The position numbers and the translations under genes were made by a program. From Marivita sp. (GTDB lineage: Bacteria > Pseudomonadota > Alphaproteobacteria > Rhodobacterales > Rhodobacteraceae): a DNA stretch of 64,000 nucleotides. The stretch is from assembly GCF_020055675.1 (NCBI RefSeq), contig NZ_JAIPUS010000010.1:45901-109900 (forward strand). The letters are read 5' to 3'. The notes below the pieces were generated by a model, which was not told where the DNA came from, ran no database searches, and saw only the letters and a program-made list of their open reading frames with translations. Positions 27,010-35,440 of the stretch are shown piece by piece (position 1 is the stretch's first letter; every line of letters begins with the position of its first letter).

Positions 27010-28062
27010 ATGGCAATGCCCGAAATCGCATCCGACATCACCGTGCGCGGGGCGGGAATTTTCGGCCTGAGCATCGCGTGGGTGCTTGCCTGTCGCGGGG
27101 CGCATGTGCAGGTTATCGACCCACATGGCGCGGGAAGCGGATCGAGCGGCGGTCTGGTCGGAGCGCTGGCGCCGCATGTTCCCGAGAACTGGAACGACAA
27201 GAAGGCGTTTCAGTTGGACAGTCTGCTGAGCGCCGAGGCGTTCTGGGCCGAGGTGCAGCAGGCTGGAGGTGTCGACCCCGGTTATGCGCGCACCGGCCGG
27301 TTGCAGCCGGTTGCTGACGAACATGCGCTGGACCTGGCACATGCGCGGACCCGAGGGGCCAAGGCGCTCTGGCACGGGCGCGCCACCTGGGACGTGATCC
27401 GCAGCGAGGATGCCGGGGAGTTCGCTCCGCAGACGCCATCGGGGTTTCTGATCCACGACACCCTGACCGCCCGGATGCATCCCCGTCAGGCCTGTGCCGC
27501 GCTCGTGGCGGCATTGGCCGCAAAGGGCATTGAGATACTGCCAGAGGCCCCGGACCGTGGGGCAGTGATATGGGCCACCGGGTGGCGCGGCTTGCTGGAC
27601 CTGTCCGAGACAATGGGCAAAGCCGTCGGCGCCGGGATCAAGGGACAATCAGCGGCCTTTGCCTATGACGCAGGCGCAGTGCCGCAGGTGTTTGCAGATG
27701 GTCTGCACATCATTCCGCATGCCAACGGCACGATTGCTGTTGGGTCGACAAGTGAACGGGAGTTCGACCAGCCGGAGCGCGTAGATGACCAATGCGAGGA
27801 CCTGATCGCGCGGGCCATCGCCGTGCTGCCGGTTCTTGCGGAGGCCCCGGTGGTGGATCGCTGGGCCGGGGTGCGCCCCCGCGCGCGGTCGCGGGCCCCG
27901 ATGCTGGGACCATGGCCCGACCGAGAGGGGCATTACATCGCCAATGGTGGCTTCAAGATCGGGTTTGGCATGGCACCGAAAGTCGCAGAGGTGATGGCAG
28001 ACCTGGTTCTGGACGGCCGCGAGTCCATACCGCCCGGGTTCAGGGTCGCGGCGTCGCTGTAA
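27010..28062 (+). CDS. FAD-dependent oxidoreductase, MnmC C-terminal-like (DAO family)
   Basis: The 350-residue protein has an N-terminal dinucleotide fold (RGAGIFGLSIAWVLACRGAH, then VIDPHGAGSGSSGG) and the DAO fold throughout (ARTGRLQPV, HIIPHANGTIAVGST, DRWAGVRPRARSRAPMLG, NGGFKIGFGMAP). It probably removes the carboxymethyl group of cmnm5s2U34, as the C-terminal half of MnmC does, because it is divergent from mnmD. Glycine oxidase ThiO is an alternative. The start follows GAGGAGAG at good spacing. It overlaps the convergent MocR gene by 23 nt. Confidence 0.82.
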   Translation: MAMPEIASDITVRGAGIFGLSIAWVLACRGAHVQVIDPHGAGSGSSGGLVGALAPHVPENWNDKKAFQLDSLLSAEAFWAEVQQAGGVDPGYARTGRLQPVADEHALDLAHARTRGAKALWHGRATWDVIRSEDAGEFAPQTPSGFLIHDTLTARMHPRQACAALVAALAAKGIEILPEAPDRGAVIWATGWRGLLDLSETMGKAVGAGIKGQSAAFAYDAGAVPQVFADGLHIIPHANGTIAVGSTSEREFDQPERVDDQCEDLIARAIAVLPVLAEAPVVDRWAGVRPRARSRAPMLGPWPDREGHYIANGGFKIGFGMAPKVAEVMADLVLDGRESIPPGFRVAASL

Positions 28063-29524
28063 CAGGCGTGGCGTCTATGGCTTTTGCGATCTCGGCCACG
28101 CCGGGATCGATCCGTGCTTGGGCAATGGAACTGTAGGCGACCCGATAATAGTTCCGGGGTGGAGCCGACCCGGCAAAAAAGGACGCGCCGGGTTCGATCA
28201 GCACCCCGGCCTTGGCCAAGCGCTCTGCCAATTCTTCGCAATCGACATGATCGGGTGCGCGCATCCAGAAACTTGATCCGCCGTAGGTGCCCTTGCCGGC
28301 GATGGTAAGACCGTATTTGCGGATCGCGTGTTCCATGATCGCACGCCTGTCATGAAGCGCCTTGCCGGTGCGGCGGATCAGGCTGTCGTAGTGACCAAGG
28401 CTGAGGAAATAGGCGGTGGTCCGTTGCGTCAGGCCCGGCGGATGGCGCATCATGTAGGCCCGCAGCGCGCGGGCCTCGCGGATGAAGGGGGCCGACCCGA
28501 CCATGTAGCCAAGCCGTAAACCGGGAAAGAGAGACTTTGAAAAACTGCCGATATAGATCACGCGCCCGTCGGTATCGAGACTCTTGAGCGCGGGCATTGG
28601 CGGTTTGAGATAGGCCATTTCGAATTCGTAGTCATCCTCGACAATCAGCGCATCCAGATCGCGCGCCCGCGACAGAAGAGCCTGCCGCCGGGAAAGCGGC
28701 ATCGTACAAGAGGTCGGGGATTGGTGACTGGGCGTGGTGAACACCACATCGGTCTTGGCCGGGATGGCGTCTGGTGGGAGGCCATCGGCGTCCACGTCCA
28801 GAGCGCTCAGGTGACATCTGGATTGCATGAGCATATCCCGCAAAGGCGGATAGCAGGGGTTCTCGATCACCGCGCGGCGGCGTTGTGTGAGCAGCACCTG
28901 GCTTGTCATCCAGAGCGCATTTTGCGCGCCCATCGTAATCAGAATCTGGTCCGGTGTGGCGGTGATCCCGCGCCGGGGCAGGGTGTGGCGCAGGATGAAT
29001 TCCACCAGTTGCGGATCGTCCTGATCGAAATAATCGCGTGTCAGCGCCCCGAAATCACGCACGCCCAACGCCTGCAAGGCGCATAACCGCCAGTTCGCGT
29101 GATCGAAAAGTTGCGGATCGGTTTGACCATACAGAAACGGATAGCGGTATTGCGCCCAATCATGAGGTTTGACGAGGCTCGTCCCGCCGGTGAATTTCCG
29201 ACCCAGCGCGCGGGACCAATCCACGGCGTCCTCCGCACGGGGGGGAGTTTCAAAGTTTGGCGGCTCCGGGGCGTCGGCAGAAACGTAATACCCGGACCGG
29301 CCTTTGGACGTCAGGTAATCATTCGCCAGCAGTTCGGTATAGGCCAGCGTGACGGTGATCCGGCTGACCCCGAGATGCGCGGCCAGCTTGCGGCTGGAGG
29401 GAAGTTTTTCACCGCGGCGGAACCGCCCGGAGAGGATGCCCGCGGCCACCATTTGCTGGATACGCGATTGCAGCGTGCCCTTGGTGTCTGGCTTGAGAAA
29501 GAAGGTTTCGACCGGGATTGCCAT
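28040..29524 (-). CDS. MocR-type PLP-dependent transcriptional regulator (GntR family)
   Basis: The 494-residue regulator joins an N-terminal GntR winged helix (about 15-80: LSGRFRRGEKLPSSRKLAAH, LGVSRITVTLAYTELLAN) to a fold-type I aminotransferase domain. That domain has GAQNALWMTSQVLL, VEDDYEFEMAY and the PLP-lysine motif GSFSKSLFPGLRLGY. MocR proteins such as PdxR, GabR and TauR use PLP or an amino-compound adduct as signal. The target is unknown. It lies downstream of a peptide-binding protein and an M20 hydrolase on the same strand and may control them. Gene end overlaps the FAD oxidoreductase by 23 nt. Confidence 0.93.
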   Translation of the reverse strand: MAIPVETFFLKPDTKGTLQSRIQQMVAAGILSGRFRRGEKLPSSRKLAAHLGVSRITVTLAYTELLANDYLTSKGRSGYYVSADAPEPPNFETPPRAEDAVDWSRALGRKFTGGTSLVKPHDWAQYRYPFLYGQTDPQLFDHANWRLCALQALGVRDFGALTRDYFDQDDPQLVEFILRHTLPRRGITATPDQILITMGAQNALWMTSQVLLTQRRRAVIENPCYPPLRDMLMQSRCHLSALDVDADGLPPDAIPAKTDVVFTTPSHQSPTSCTMPLSRRQALLSRARDLDALIVEDDYEFEMAYLKPPMPALKSLDTDGRVIYIGSFSKSLFPGLRLGYMVGSAPFIREARALRAYMMRHPPGLTQRTTAYFLSLGHYDSLIRRTGKALHDRRAIMEHAIRKYGLTIAGKGTYGGSSFWMRAPDHVDCEELAERLAKAGVLIEPGASFFAGSAPPRNYYRVAYSSIAQARIDPGVAEIAKAIDATPVTATPRP

Positions 29525-29644
29525 GAAGCGAGCCTAGTTTGGACTTATCGCCTTGGCAATCTGGTCTTAAGGGCCTGTCTGATCCGTTTCGGGGTGTTCG
29601 GCCGGAATGCGGGATTGCCCCCGGCCAAAGCTGGCAGTGCGCGG

Positions 29645-31120
29645 TTACTCCGACCAGCTTACGCCGGTCAGGTCTGTCGCCTGTGTCGGGGCGTTTTTCC
29701 AAAGCCCGTTGATCCGCGCATCCGCGATCGTCGGAAAGGCCAATTGGAACAGGTACCCGTTGACATAATCATCCGCGATCATGGTCTGTGCCCGTGCGAG
29801 CATCTTGGACCGTTGCTCGGGATCGCTGGTTTCGGCCAGATCGCGGATCAGCGTCTGGAACTCGGGATTGTCATACTGGAAATAGTAATCGGGGCGCGCA
29901 TAGATGCCAATGTCGAACGGCTCGGTATGGCTGACGATGGTCAGACCGAAATTCTTGCCGCGGAACACTTCCTCCAGCCATTGCGCCCATTCGAGATTGG
30001 TGATCTCGGTCTCGATCCCGATCTCGCGCAGTTGCGACGCGATGATCTCGCCGCCGCGACGGGCATAAGAGGGTGGTGGCAGTTTCAGAGTGGTCGTGAA
30101 GCCATCTGCATAACCGGCCTCTTCCAAGAGGGTTATGGCTTGTTCCGGGTCGTAGGCGGACTGCGTGGTCAGATCGACATAATCGGGGTTGTGCGGTGCG
30201 AAATGCGTGCCGATGGGGGTGCCAAGACCGAACATCGCGCCGTCGATGATCGTCTGCCGGTCGATGGCATGGGCCACAGCCTTGCGCACCTTCACATTGT
30301 CGAAGGGGGCCTGCTTGTTGTTGATGCCAAGGATCGTCTCGCCTTCGGTTGAGCCGACAAGCACCTGAAAGCGCGGATCGGCTTCGAATTGGGGCAGGTT
30401 TTCCGGCGCCGGGAAGCCTGCGAAGGCGTCGATATCCTGTGCCATCATCGCTGCGAAGGCGGCGGTCGGATCCGAGATGAACTTGAACGTCGCCGCTTCG
30501 AGCGCCGGAGCCTCGCCCCAATAATCCGGGAAGCGGCTCAACTCAATGCGGTCCCCCTGGACCCATTCTTCGAACGTGAAGGGGCCGGTGCCGATCGGGG
30601 TCTGCTTGATTCCCTCGATGCTTTCAGGCGCGACGATCACCGCGTCGCCCCATGCCATGTTGAACAGGAAATTGCCGTCTGGGGCCGAAAGCGTGACCTC
30701 GACCGTTTGCGGATCGATGACCGTGACCTCATCGATGCCGTCGAAGAGGGACTTCTGCGCGTTGGCGCTGTCGTCCGCGCGGGCGCGGTCGAGGGTGAAC
30801 TTGACATCCTCGGCCTCCATTGCGCTGCCGTCATGGAATGTCACGCCGTCGCGCAGATTGAAGATGTAGGTGGTGCCGTCCTCGTCGATCTCCCAGCTTT
30901 CGGCAAGACCGGCCACGACCGACCCGTCCGACATGAATCGTGTCAGCCCTTCGAAAACGTTGGAATAAAGCACCGAGTCGATCGCTCCCGCTGCCGCGCT
31001 TGTCGGGTCCAGGTGCGGTGGTTCGAGTTGCAGCGCGATGGTGAGGTCGGTTTGCTGCGCCAGCGCAGGCGATGTCAGCAGCGCGGCGCAAGCGGCTCCG
31101 CGAAGGAAATGAGCGGTCAT
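29645..31120 (-). CDS. ABC transporter substrate-binding protein, peptide/SBP_bac_5 family
   Basis: The 491-residue periplasmic binding protein has a signal peptide (FLRGAACAALLTSPALAQ) and SBP_bac_5 features: LEPPHLDPTSAAAG, YNLRDGVTFHDG-like FNLRDGVTFHDGS, GTGPFTFEEWVQGDRIEL and NVKVRKAVAHAIDRQ. Such proteins deliver peptides, glutathione, opines or nickel chelates. No permease or ATPase gene lies beside it, which is unusual, so it may serve a transporter encoded elsewhere. It is between an M20 amidohydrolase and a MocR regulator, suggesting an acylated amino acid or peptide ligand. Confidence 0.92.
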   Translation of the reverse strand: MTAHFLRGAACAALLTSPALAQQTDLTIALQLEPPHLDPTSAAAGAIDSVLYSNVFEGLTRFMSDGSVVAGLAESWEIDEDGTTYIFNLRDGVTFHDGSAMEAEDVKFTLDRARADDSANAQKSLFDGIDEVTVIDPQTVEVTLSAPDGNFLFNMAWGDAVIVAPESIEGIKQTPIGTGPFTFEEWVQGDRIELSRFPDYWGEAPALEAATFKFISDPTAAFAAMMAQDIDAFAGFPAPENLPQFEADPRFQVLVGSTEGETILGINNKQAPFDNVKVRKAVAHAIDRQTIIDGAMFGLGTPIGTHFAPHNPDYVDLTTQSAYDPEQAITLLEEAGYADGFTTTLKLPPPSYARRGGEIIASQLREIGIETEITNLEWAQWLEEVFRGKNFGLTIVSHTEPFDIGIYARPDYYFQYDNPEFQTLIRDLAETSDPEQRSKMLARAQTMIADDYVNGYLFQLAFPTIADARINGLWKNAPTQATDLTGVSWSE

Positions 31121-31218
31121 GGTGTCCCTCCAGTTGTTGTTTCGAGTGTCACGTCAAATTCCGTCGTGTTCAAGCCTCGGATTTTTCGTTTGGGGTTGGC
31201 TTGTGGTCTTGCGGCGGA

Positions 31219-31239
31219 GCGAGGGGCGCTGCCCCTCGC
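31219..31239 (-). terminator. GC-rich hairpin after the M20 hydrolase gene
   Basis: A perfect 9 bp stem, GCGAGGGGC with its complement around a 3 nt loop (GCT), lies 32 nt past the M20 stop on the minus strand. No T-run follows. The surrounding sequence (the hairpin, then CTCCCCGGGATATTTCTC on the plus strand) resembles a recurrent intergenic sequence I recall from Rhodobacteraceae, but I cannot confirm that here. Confidence 0.5.
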
Positions 31240-31270
31240 GCTCCCCGGGATATTTCTCAACCAGAGAAGC

Positions 31271-32545
31271 CTAGGGGAGCAGCAAGCTTTCGAGGCTGCG
31301 CCCCATGACCTTGGCACTGTCGAGCATGTCGGTGACACCGATCCATTCATCCGGTTTATGCGCAAGTTCGAGCACACCGGGGCCGTAAGCGATGCAGTTC
31401 TTCAGCTTGCCAATTCGATCGATATGTTTCTGGTCATAGCTTCCGGGGGAGGCAACATAGGTCGGCGCTTGTCCCAGAACATCGCGGATGGCCTCGTGAA
31501 CGGTGGAAACGATCGGGGCCGCCTTGTCGGTCATCGACGGGATCACGCGATTTATTTCCCGGATTTCGTAATCGAAATTGTCCCGTCGTGCCTTCAGGTC
31601 GTCGAGAAGGTCGATCACCTCTTGCCGGACCGCTTCGATTGGCTCTTCCATCAGGAAGCGGCGGTCGATCACGATGCGACAGCTGTCTGGCACACAATGC
31701 GCAGGCAGGCCGGTGTCATCCGCGGCCTGTTCGGATTGACCGCCGTGAATCGAGTTGATGTTCATCGTTGATTGCCGTGCGCCTTCGGGGACGACAGGCA
31801 TTTCCGTCCAGCGCGATGCCATGGCCGGAAACAGCGTCTCTTCGAAGGCGTGCAGCACAGCCCCCATGTGGCGCACGGCACAATCGCCCAAAAAGGGCAT
31901 GGAGCCATGCGCGATTTCGCCTTTTGTTTCAATTTCTGCCCACCAGCCGCCGCGATGGCCCAGGCAGATGCGGTCCTTGTTCAGAGGTTCGGGGATGATC
32001 ACATGTTGCACACGGTCTGGCGCGAACCAGCCTTGTTCGGCCAGGTAAGCCACACCGCCGTAGCCGCCTGATTCCTCGTCCGCGGTACCGCTGATCTCGA
32101 TGGAGCCAGCGTATCCTGGATGTTCTGCGATGAAGGCTTCGGCGGCGATGATCGATGCGGCGAGACCGCCTTTCATGTCACAGGCGCCGCGCCCGTAGAT
32201 CCTGTCGCCTTCGATATCTGCGTTGAAGGGATCGCGTGTCCAGCCCTGGCCAACCTCAACGACATCGGTGTGGGAATTGAAATGCACGCAAGGGCCCGGC
32301 CGCCCTCCTTCATGGCGGGCGATCAGGTTCCAGCGCGGATAGCGCTCGCTGTCTCCGAGCGCGTCCTGGGCGCGGACCCATGTCGTCTCGAACCCGGCTC
32401 TGGTGAGCCGATTGTCGAGGTAATCGCAGATCGCGGCATAGTTTTCGCCCGGCGGGTTCAACGTGGGAATCGCGATAAGATCTCGCGTCAGCGCGATCAG
32501 GTCCTCGCGCGTGGCCTCAATCCTCTGGTAGAGTTTTTCAAGCAT
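31271..32545 (-). CDS. M20 family amidohydrolase (ArgE/DapE-like deacylase)
   Basis: The 424-residue cytoplasmic enzyme has the di-zinc ligands of M20: HFNSHTDVVEVG, GRGACDMKGGLAASI and SGTADEESGGYGG, then the dimerisation lid and HKPDEWIGVTDM. ArgE (N-acetylornithine) or DapE (succinyl-DAP) activity is possible, but the length and the RGGWWAEIETKGEIAHGS lid resemble the broader ArgE/DapE-related deacylases of uptake clusters. The gene precedes a peptide-type binding protein by 150 nt. The ATG at 32545 follows AAGAGGTG; 12 upstream codons are open but unsupported. Confidence 0.9.
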   Translation of the reverse strand: MLEKLYQRIEATREDLIALTRDLIAIPTLNPPGENYAAICDYLDNRLTRAGFETTWVRAQDALGDSERYPRWNLIARHEGGRPGPCVHFNSHTDVVEVGQGWTRDPFNADIEGDRIYGRGACDMKGGLAASIIAAEAFIAEHPGYAGSIEISGTADEESGGYGGVAYLAEQGWFAPDRVQHVIIPEPLNKDRICLGHRGGWWAEIETKGEIAHGSMPFLGDCAVRHMGAVLHAFEETLFPAMASRWTEMPVVPEGARQSTMNINSIHGGQSEQAADDTGLPAHCVPDSCRIVIDRRFLMEEPIEAVRQEVIDLLDDLKARRDNFDYEIREINRVIPSMTDKAAPIVSTVHEAIRDVLGQAPTYVASPGSYDQKHIDRIGKLKNCIAYGPGVLELAHKPDEWIGVTDMLDSAKVMGRSLESLLLP

Positions 32546-32598
32546 GTCGCACCTCTTTTTCCGATGCTTGTCGCGTGGCATGACCGGATTGGCAAGGG

Positions 32599-33576
32599 TC
32601 AGGGCCAGCGCAGCGGCGGGATGCGCCCAACCGGGACCGGCCCCAAAAGCAGCGTGCCATCATTGATGCCGAGGGTGACATCAAGACTGTCGCGGGTGCC
32701 GTTGAAGGTAGACAGCATCGCAAGCAGATCGATCAGCCCATCTGCGGCTGCGGCCGGCAAATCGCCGTTTTCGCGCGCCGCGTCGATCCCGTTGCGCCAG
32801 TTTTCGGCCGAGATCGACATGTCGCCGGTCAAAACACCCTGCGGATCGATGCTGGCGGCAAGGGACACTCGGAACGTCACGTCGCCATATGTGATTGCGG
32901 ATCGTTTCAAGTTGACCCGCGTGGGTCTTGGCGGGCTATCTGACCGCGTGTCGAGGCGCAAAGGCCGGTCGAATTCAATGTCCATCTGTGCGCGCAGTGA
33001 GGCGGGCGCGTCGGACCCGATGCCGGAGGCTGCGGTTGGAAGGGATGTGGCAATGCGGCCTGCGGAAACGGCAATACGGTAGGTGGCGTCCGTGGTGGCG
33101 AATTTTTCCAGCGCGAAATTTGCATCTGCCACCGCAACAGAGACGTCGGGGCCGGCAATGTTCAAAACCGGAGCTTCGGCATTGCTGCGCAGGATCTTCT
33201 GATCCTCGAAAACGACGCTGGCGCGCAGACCATCCGAAGAGACTGCCATTTCGCCATCCGGCATAACGAGCGTCTGCGTATCGGGCCACACCAGGATCAC
33301 GTGAGCGGGTTTGTAGCTGAGCGCGAGGATTTGAAGAAAAGGCGCGCGCCAGGCAAATCCTCCCTCGGGTCCGGTGATGTCCGGGTTGGTGATCGTCAGA
33401 TCGGTACGGCTGGGAAAGCCACGCATGGTCAGGTCTGTGTAAGTCGCCGTCCAGCCCTTGGCGCTTTGCCCGGCGAACCAGTCTTCGACGTCAGATCGGA
33501 GATCCTGCGCCGCGTGGAACCACCAGCCGCAATAGGCCAGTGTTGCAACGATTATCACGACAAGTAGGCGTTTCAC
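32599..33576 (-). CDS. DUF2125 domain protein
   Basis: The 325-residue protein starts with a signal-anchor (MKRLLVVIIVATLAYCGWWF) followed by a beta-rich periplasmic region. Segments such as YTDLTMRGFPSRTDLTITNP, FAWRAPFLQILALSYKPAHV and GVLTGDMSISAENWRNGIDA are typical of DUF2125, an alphaproteobacterial envelope family of unknown role. It is 53 nt upstream of the M20 gene on the same strand and divergent from chaC. Confidence 0.85.
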   Translation of the reverse strand: MKRLLVVIIVATLAYCGWWFHAAQDLRSDVEDWFAGQSAKGWTATYTDLTMRGFPSRTDLTITNPDITGPEGGFAWRAPFLQILALSYKPAHVILVWPDTQTLVMPDGEMAVSSDGLRASVVFEDQKILRSNAEAPVLNIAGPDVSVAVADANFALEKFATTDATYRIAVSAGRIATSLPTAASGIGSDAPASLRAQMDIEFDRPLRLDTRSDSPPRPTRVNLKRSAITYGDVTFRVSLAASIDPQGVLTGDMSISAENWRNGIDAARENGDLPAAAADGLIDLLAMLSTFNGTRDSLDVTLGINDGTLLLGPVPVGRIPPLRWP

Positions 33577-33643
33577 CCGGGCATCCTCTTTCGTTCGTGG
33601 CTTGTTTGGTGTTTACCGCGCTCAATTGGGCAGGACCAGCAAC

Positions 33644-34174
33644 ATGACGCTTTGGGTGTTCGGATACGGATCGCTTTTGTGGAATCCCGGCTTCACGCCA
33701 GTGGAGTCGGTTCATGCGCGGCTTCATGGCTACGCACGCAGCTTTTGCATGCGGTCGGTCCATCATCGTGGGACGAATGATCTGCCGGGCCTTGTTCTGG
33801 CGCTTGACGCGCAAAACGGCAGTACCTGCGACGGTTTGGCGTTGAAAATGCACGAGGCAGAATACGATGCGACCATGGCCTATCTGCGTGAGCGCGAACT
33901 GGTCTCTGCTGCCTATATCGAAAAGATGCTGCCGCTAGATCTGGGTGATGGGCGCGAGGTCACCGCAGTCACTTACGTGATCGACGCCGACCACAAACAA
34001 TATTGCGGATCGCTCCTCCTTGAGGAGCAGGCGCAAATCATCGCGCGGGCCGTTGGCGGGCGGGGACCGAACAGCGAATACCTGTTCAATACGGCAACGC
34101 ATCTTGCGGAGTTGGGCATTCCTGATGCAGACTTGAACTGGTTGTATGATCGTGTGCGTGAGTTGATCGCTTAA
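33644..34174 (+). CDS. chaC: Gamma-glutamylcyclotransferase, ChaC family
   Basis: The 176-residue cytoplasmic enzyme has the ChaC pocket motif WVFGYGSLLWNPGF at the N-terminus and YLRERELVSAAY, where the conserved Glu is catalytic. ChaC enzymes split glutathione into 5-oxoproline and Cys-Gly. The ATG at 33644 opens directly into the conserved beta strand; the 14 extra upstream codons are not conserved-looking. The ribosome site is weak (CAGGAC). Confidence 0.92.
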   Translation: MTLWVFGYGSLLWNPGFTPVESVHARLHGYARSFCMRSVHHRGTNDLPGLVLALDAQNGSTCDGLALKMHEAEYDATMAYLRERELVSAAYIEKMLPLDLGDGREVTAVTYVIDADHKQYCGSLLLEEQAQIIARAVGGRGPNSEYLFNTATHLAELGIPDADLNWLYDRVRELIA

Positions 34175-34246
34175 CGTCTTGGCGATTGGCGGCGAACCGC
34201 CTAGGGTGCGTCGAGACGAACAAGAAACGCGTCAGGAACCGTCCGA

Positions 34247-35437
34247 ATGGACCAGCCCGACATCGAGGCCGAGCCACATTTCTCCCAGCCTGTCCGCCAG
34301 GTGCTGTTGATGCTCATTGTGTTGGGCCTCACAGGATTTGGCGCGTTTTTCGCATTGCCGCGGGTGTTGCCCGTGTTCCAGGCGAACCCGTATCTGAACG
34401 GGTTTATCATCTTCGTGTTCGTGATCGGCGTGTTGGCCTGTTTCTGGCAGGTCTGGCAACTGATCCAATCCGTCCGGTGGATCGAGCATTTTGCGCGGGA
34501 CCTTGGGCGCGGGTTCCAGGAAAAGCCGCCGCTTCTGCTGGCGCCGATGGCAACTCTGTTGCGGTCGCGCGGCAAGCGGATGCAGATCAATACCACCTCG
34601 ACCCGGTCGATCCTTGATTCCGTGGCGACCCGGATCGACGAGGCGCGCGAGATCACGCGCTATATCGTGAGCCTTCTGATATTCCTTGGCCTTTTGGGAA
34701 CGTTCTACGGTCTTGCCACCACGATCCCCGCCTTGGTTGATACGATCCGGGGGCTGGCCCCAGAGCAGGGCGAGTCGGGAACCGAAGTGTTCGGGCGCCT
34801 CATGGACGGGTTGGACAGTCAGTTGTCCGGGATGGGCGTCGCGTTCGCGTCGTCGCTTCTGGGATTGGCCGGGTCGCTTGTCGTGGGCCTGTTGGAGCTG
34901 TTCGCCGGGCACGGGCAGAACCGGTTTTACCGCGAGCTCGAGGAATGGCTCAGTTCGATCACAAAGCTCGGATTTTCCAGCGGCGATGCAGAGGGTGGCG
35001 GTGAATTGGGCGCGGCGGGTGTCGTGCTCGACCAGATGATCGAGCAGATGGAAACGATGCAGCACCTCTTTGCCCGGTCCGAAGAAAGCCGCTCCGAGAT
35101 CGAGAACAGGCTGGGCCAGTTGAGCGACACGCTGGAGCGGATGACCGAACGCATGGAAGCGACGGCCCCAAGCGCCGCGTCCTTCGCCCGGATCGCGGAG
35201 ACCCAGGAACGGTTGATCGATGTGCTGAGCCGGACATCGGAGAACGAAGGGCTGGATGCGGAAAGCCGGATGCGGCTTCGCTCCATCGACGTTCAGATGT
35301 TGCGCATCCTCGAAGAGGTGGCGGCCGGGCGACAGGAGACAATGGCCGAACTGCGCACCGATCTGTCGGCGATCAACCGCGGATTGGATCGGCTCGCGCG
35401 GACAACGGGGCGCAAGGCCGACAAAGGCGAGGTCTAG
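34247..35437 (+). CDS. MotA/TolQ/ExbB-like proton-channel protein
   Basis: The 396-residue inner-membrane protein has four transmembrane segments at about 17-38, 49-74, 134-160 and 194-220. FLGLLGTFYGL and GMGVAFASSLLGLAGSL mark the ion-pathway helices TM3 and TM4 of the MotA/ExbB superfamily. A cytoplasmic loop of about 60 residues lies between TM2 and TM3. The C-terminal tail (about 225-396) is charged, helical and probably coiled. The next gene, 3 nt downstream, is the MotB-like partner. It is not a flagellar locus: no fli/flg genes are near. It could power an envelope process, as TolQR, GldLM or ZorAB do. Confidence 0.88.
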   Translation: MDQPDIEAEPHFSQPVRQVLLMLIVLGLTGFGAFFALPRVLPVFQANPYLNGFIIFVFVIGVLACFWQVWQLIQSVRWIEHFARDLGRGFQEKPPLLLAPMATLLRSRGKRMQINTTSTRSILDSVATRIDEAREITRYIVSLLIFLGLLGTFYGLATTIPALVDTIRGLAPEQGESGTEVFGRLMDGLDSQLSGMGVAFASSLLGLAGSLVVGLLELFAGHGQNRFYRELEEWLSSITKLGFSSGDAEGGGELGAAGVVLDQMIEQMETMQHLFARSEESRSEIENRLGQLSDTLERMTERMEATAPSAASFARIAETQERLIDVLSRTSENEGLDAESRMRLRSIDVQMLRILEEVAAGRQETMAELRTDLSAINRGLDRLARTTGRKADKGEV

Positions 35438-35440
35438 CCA

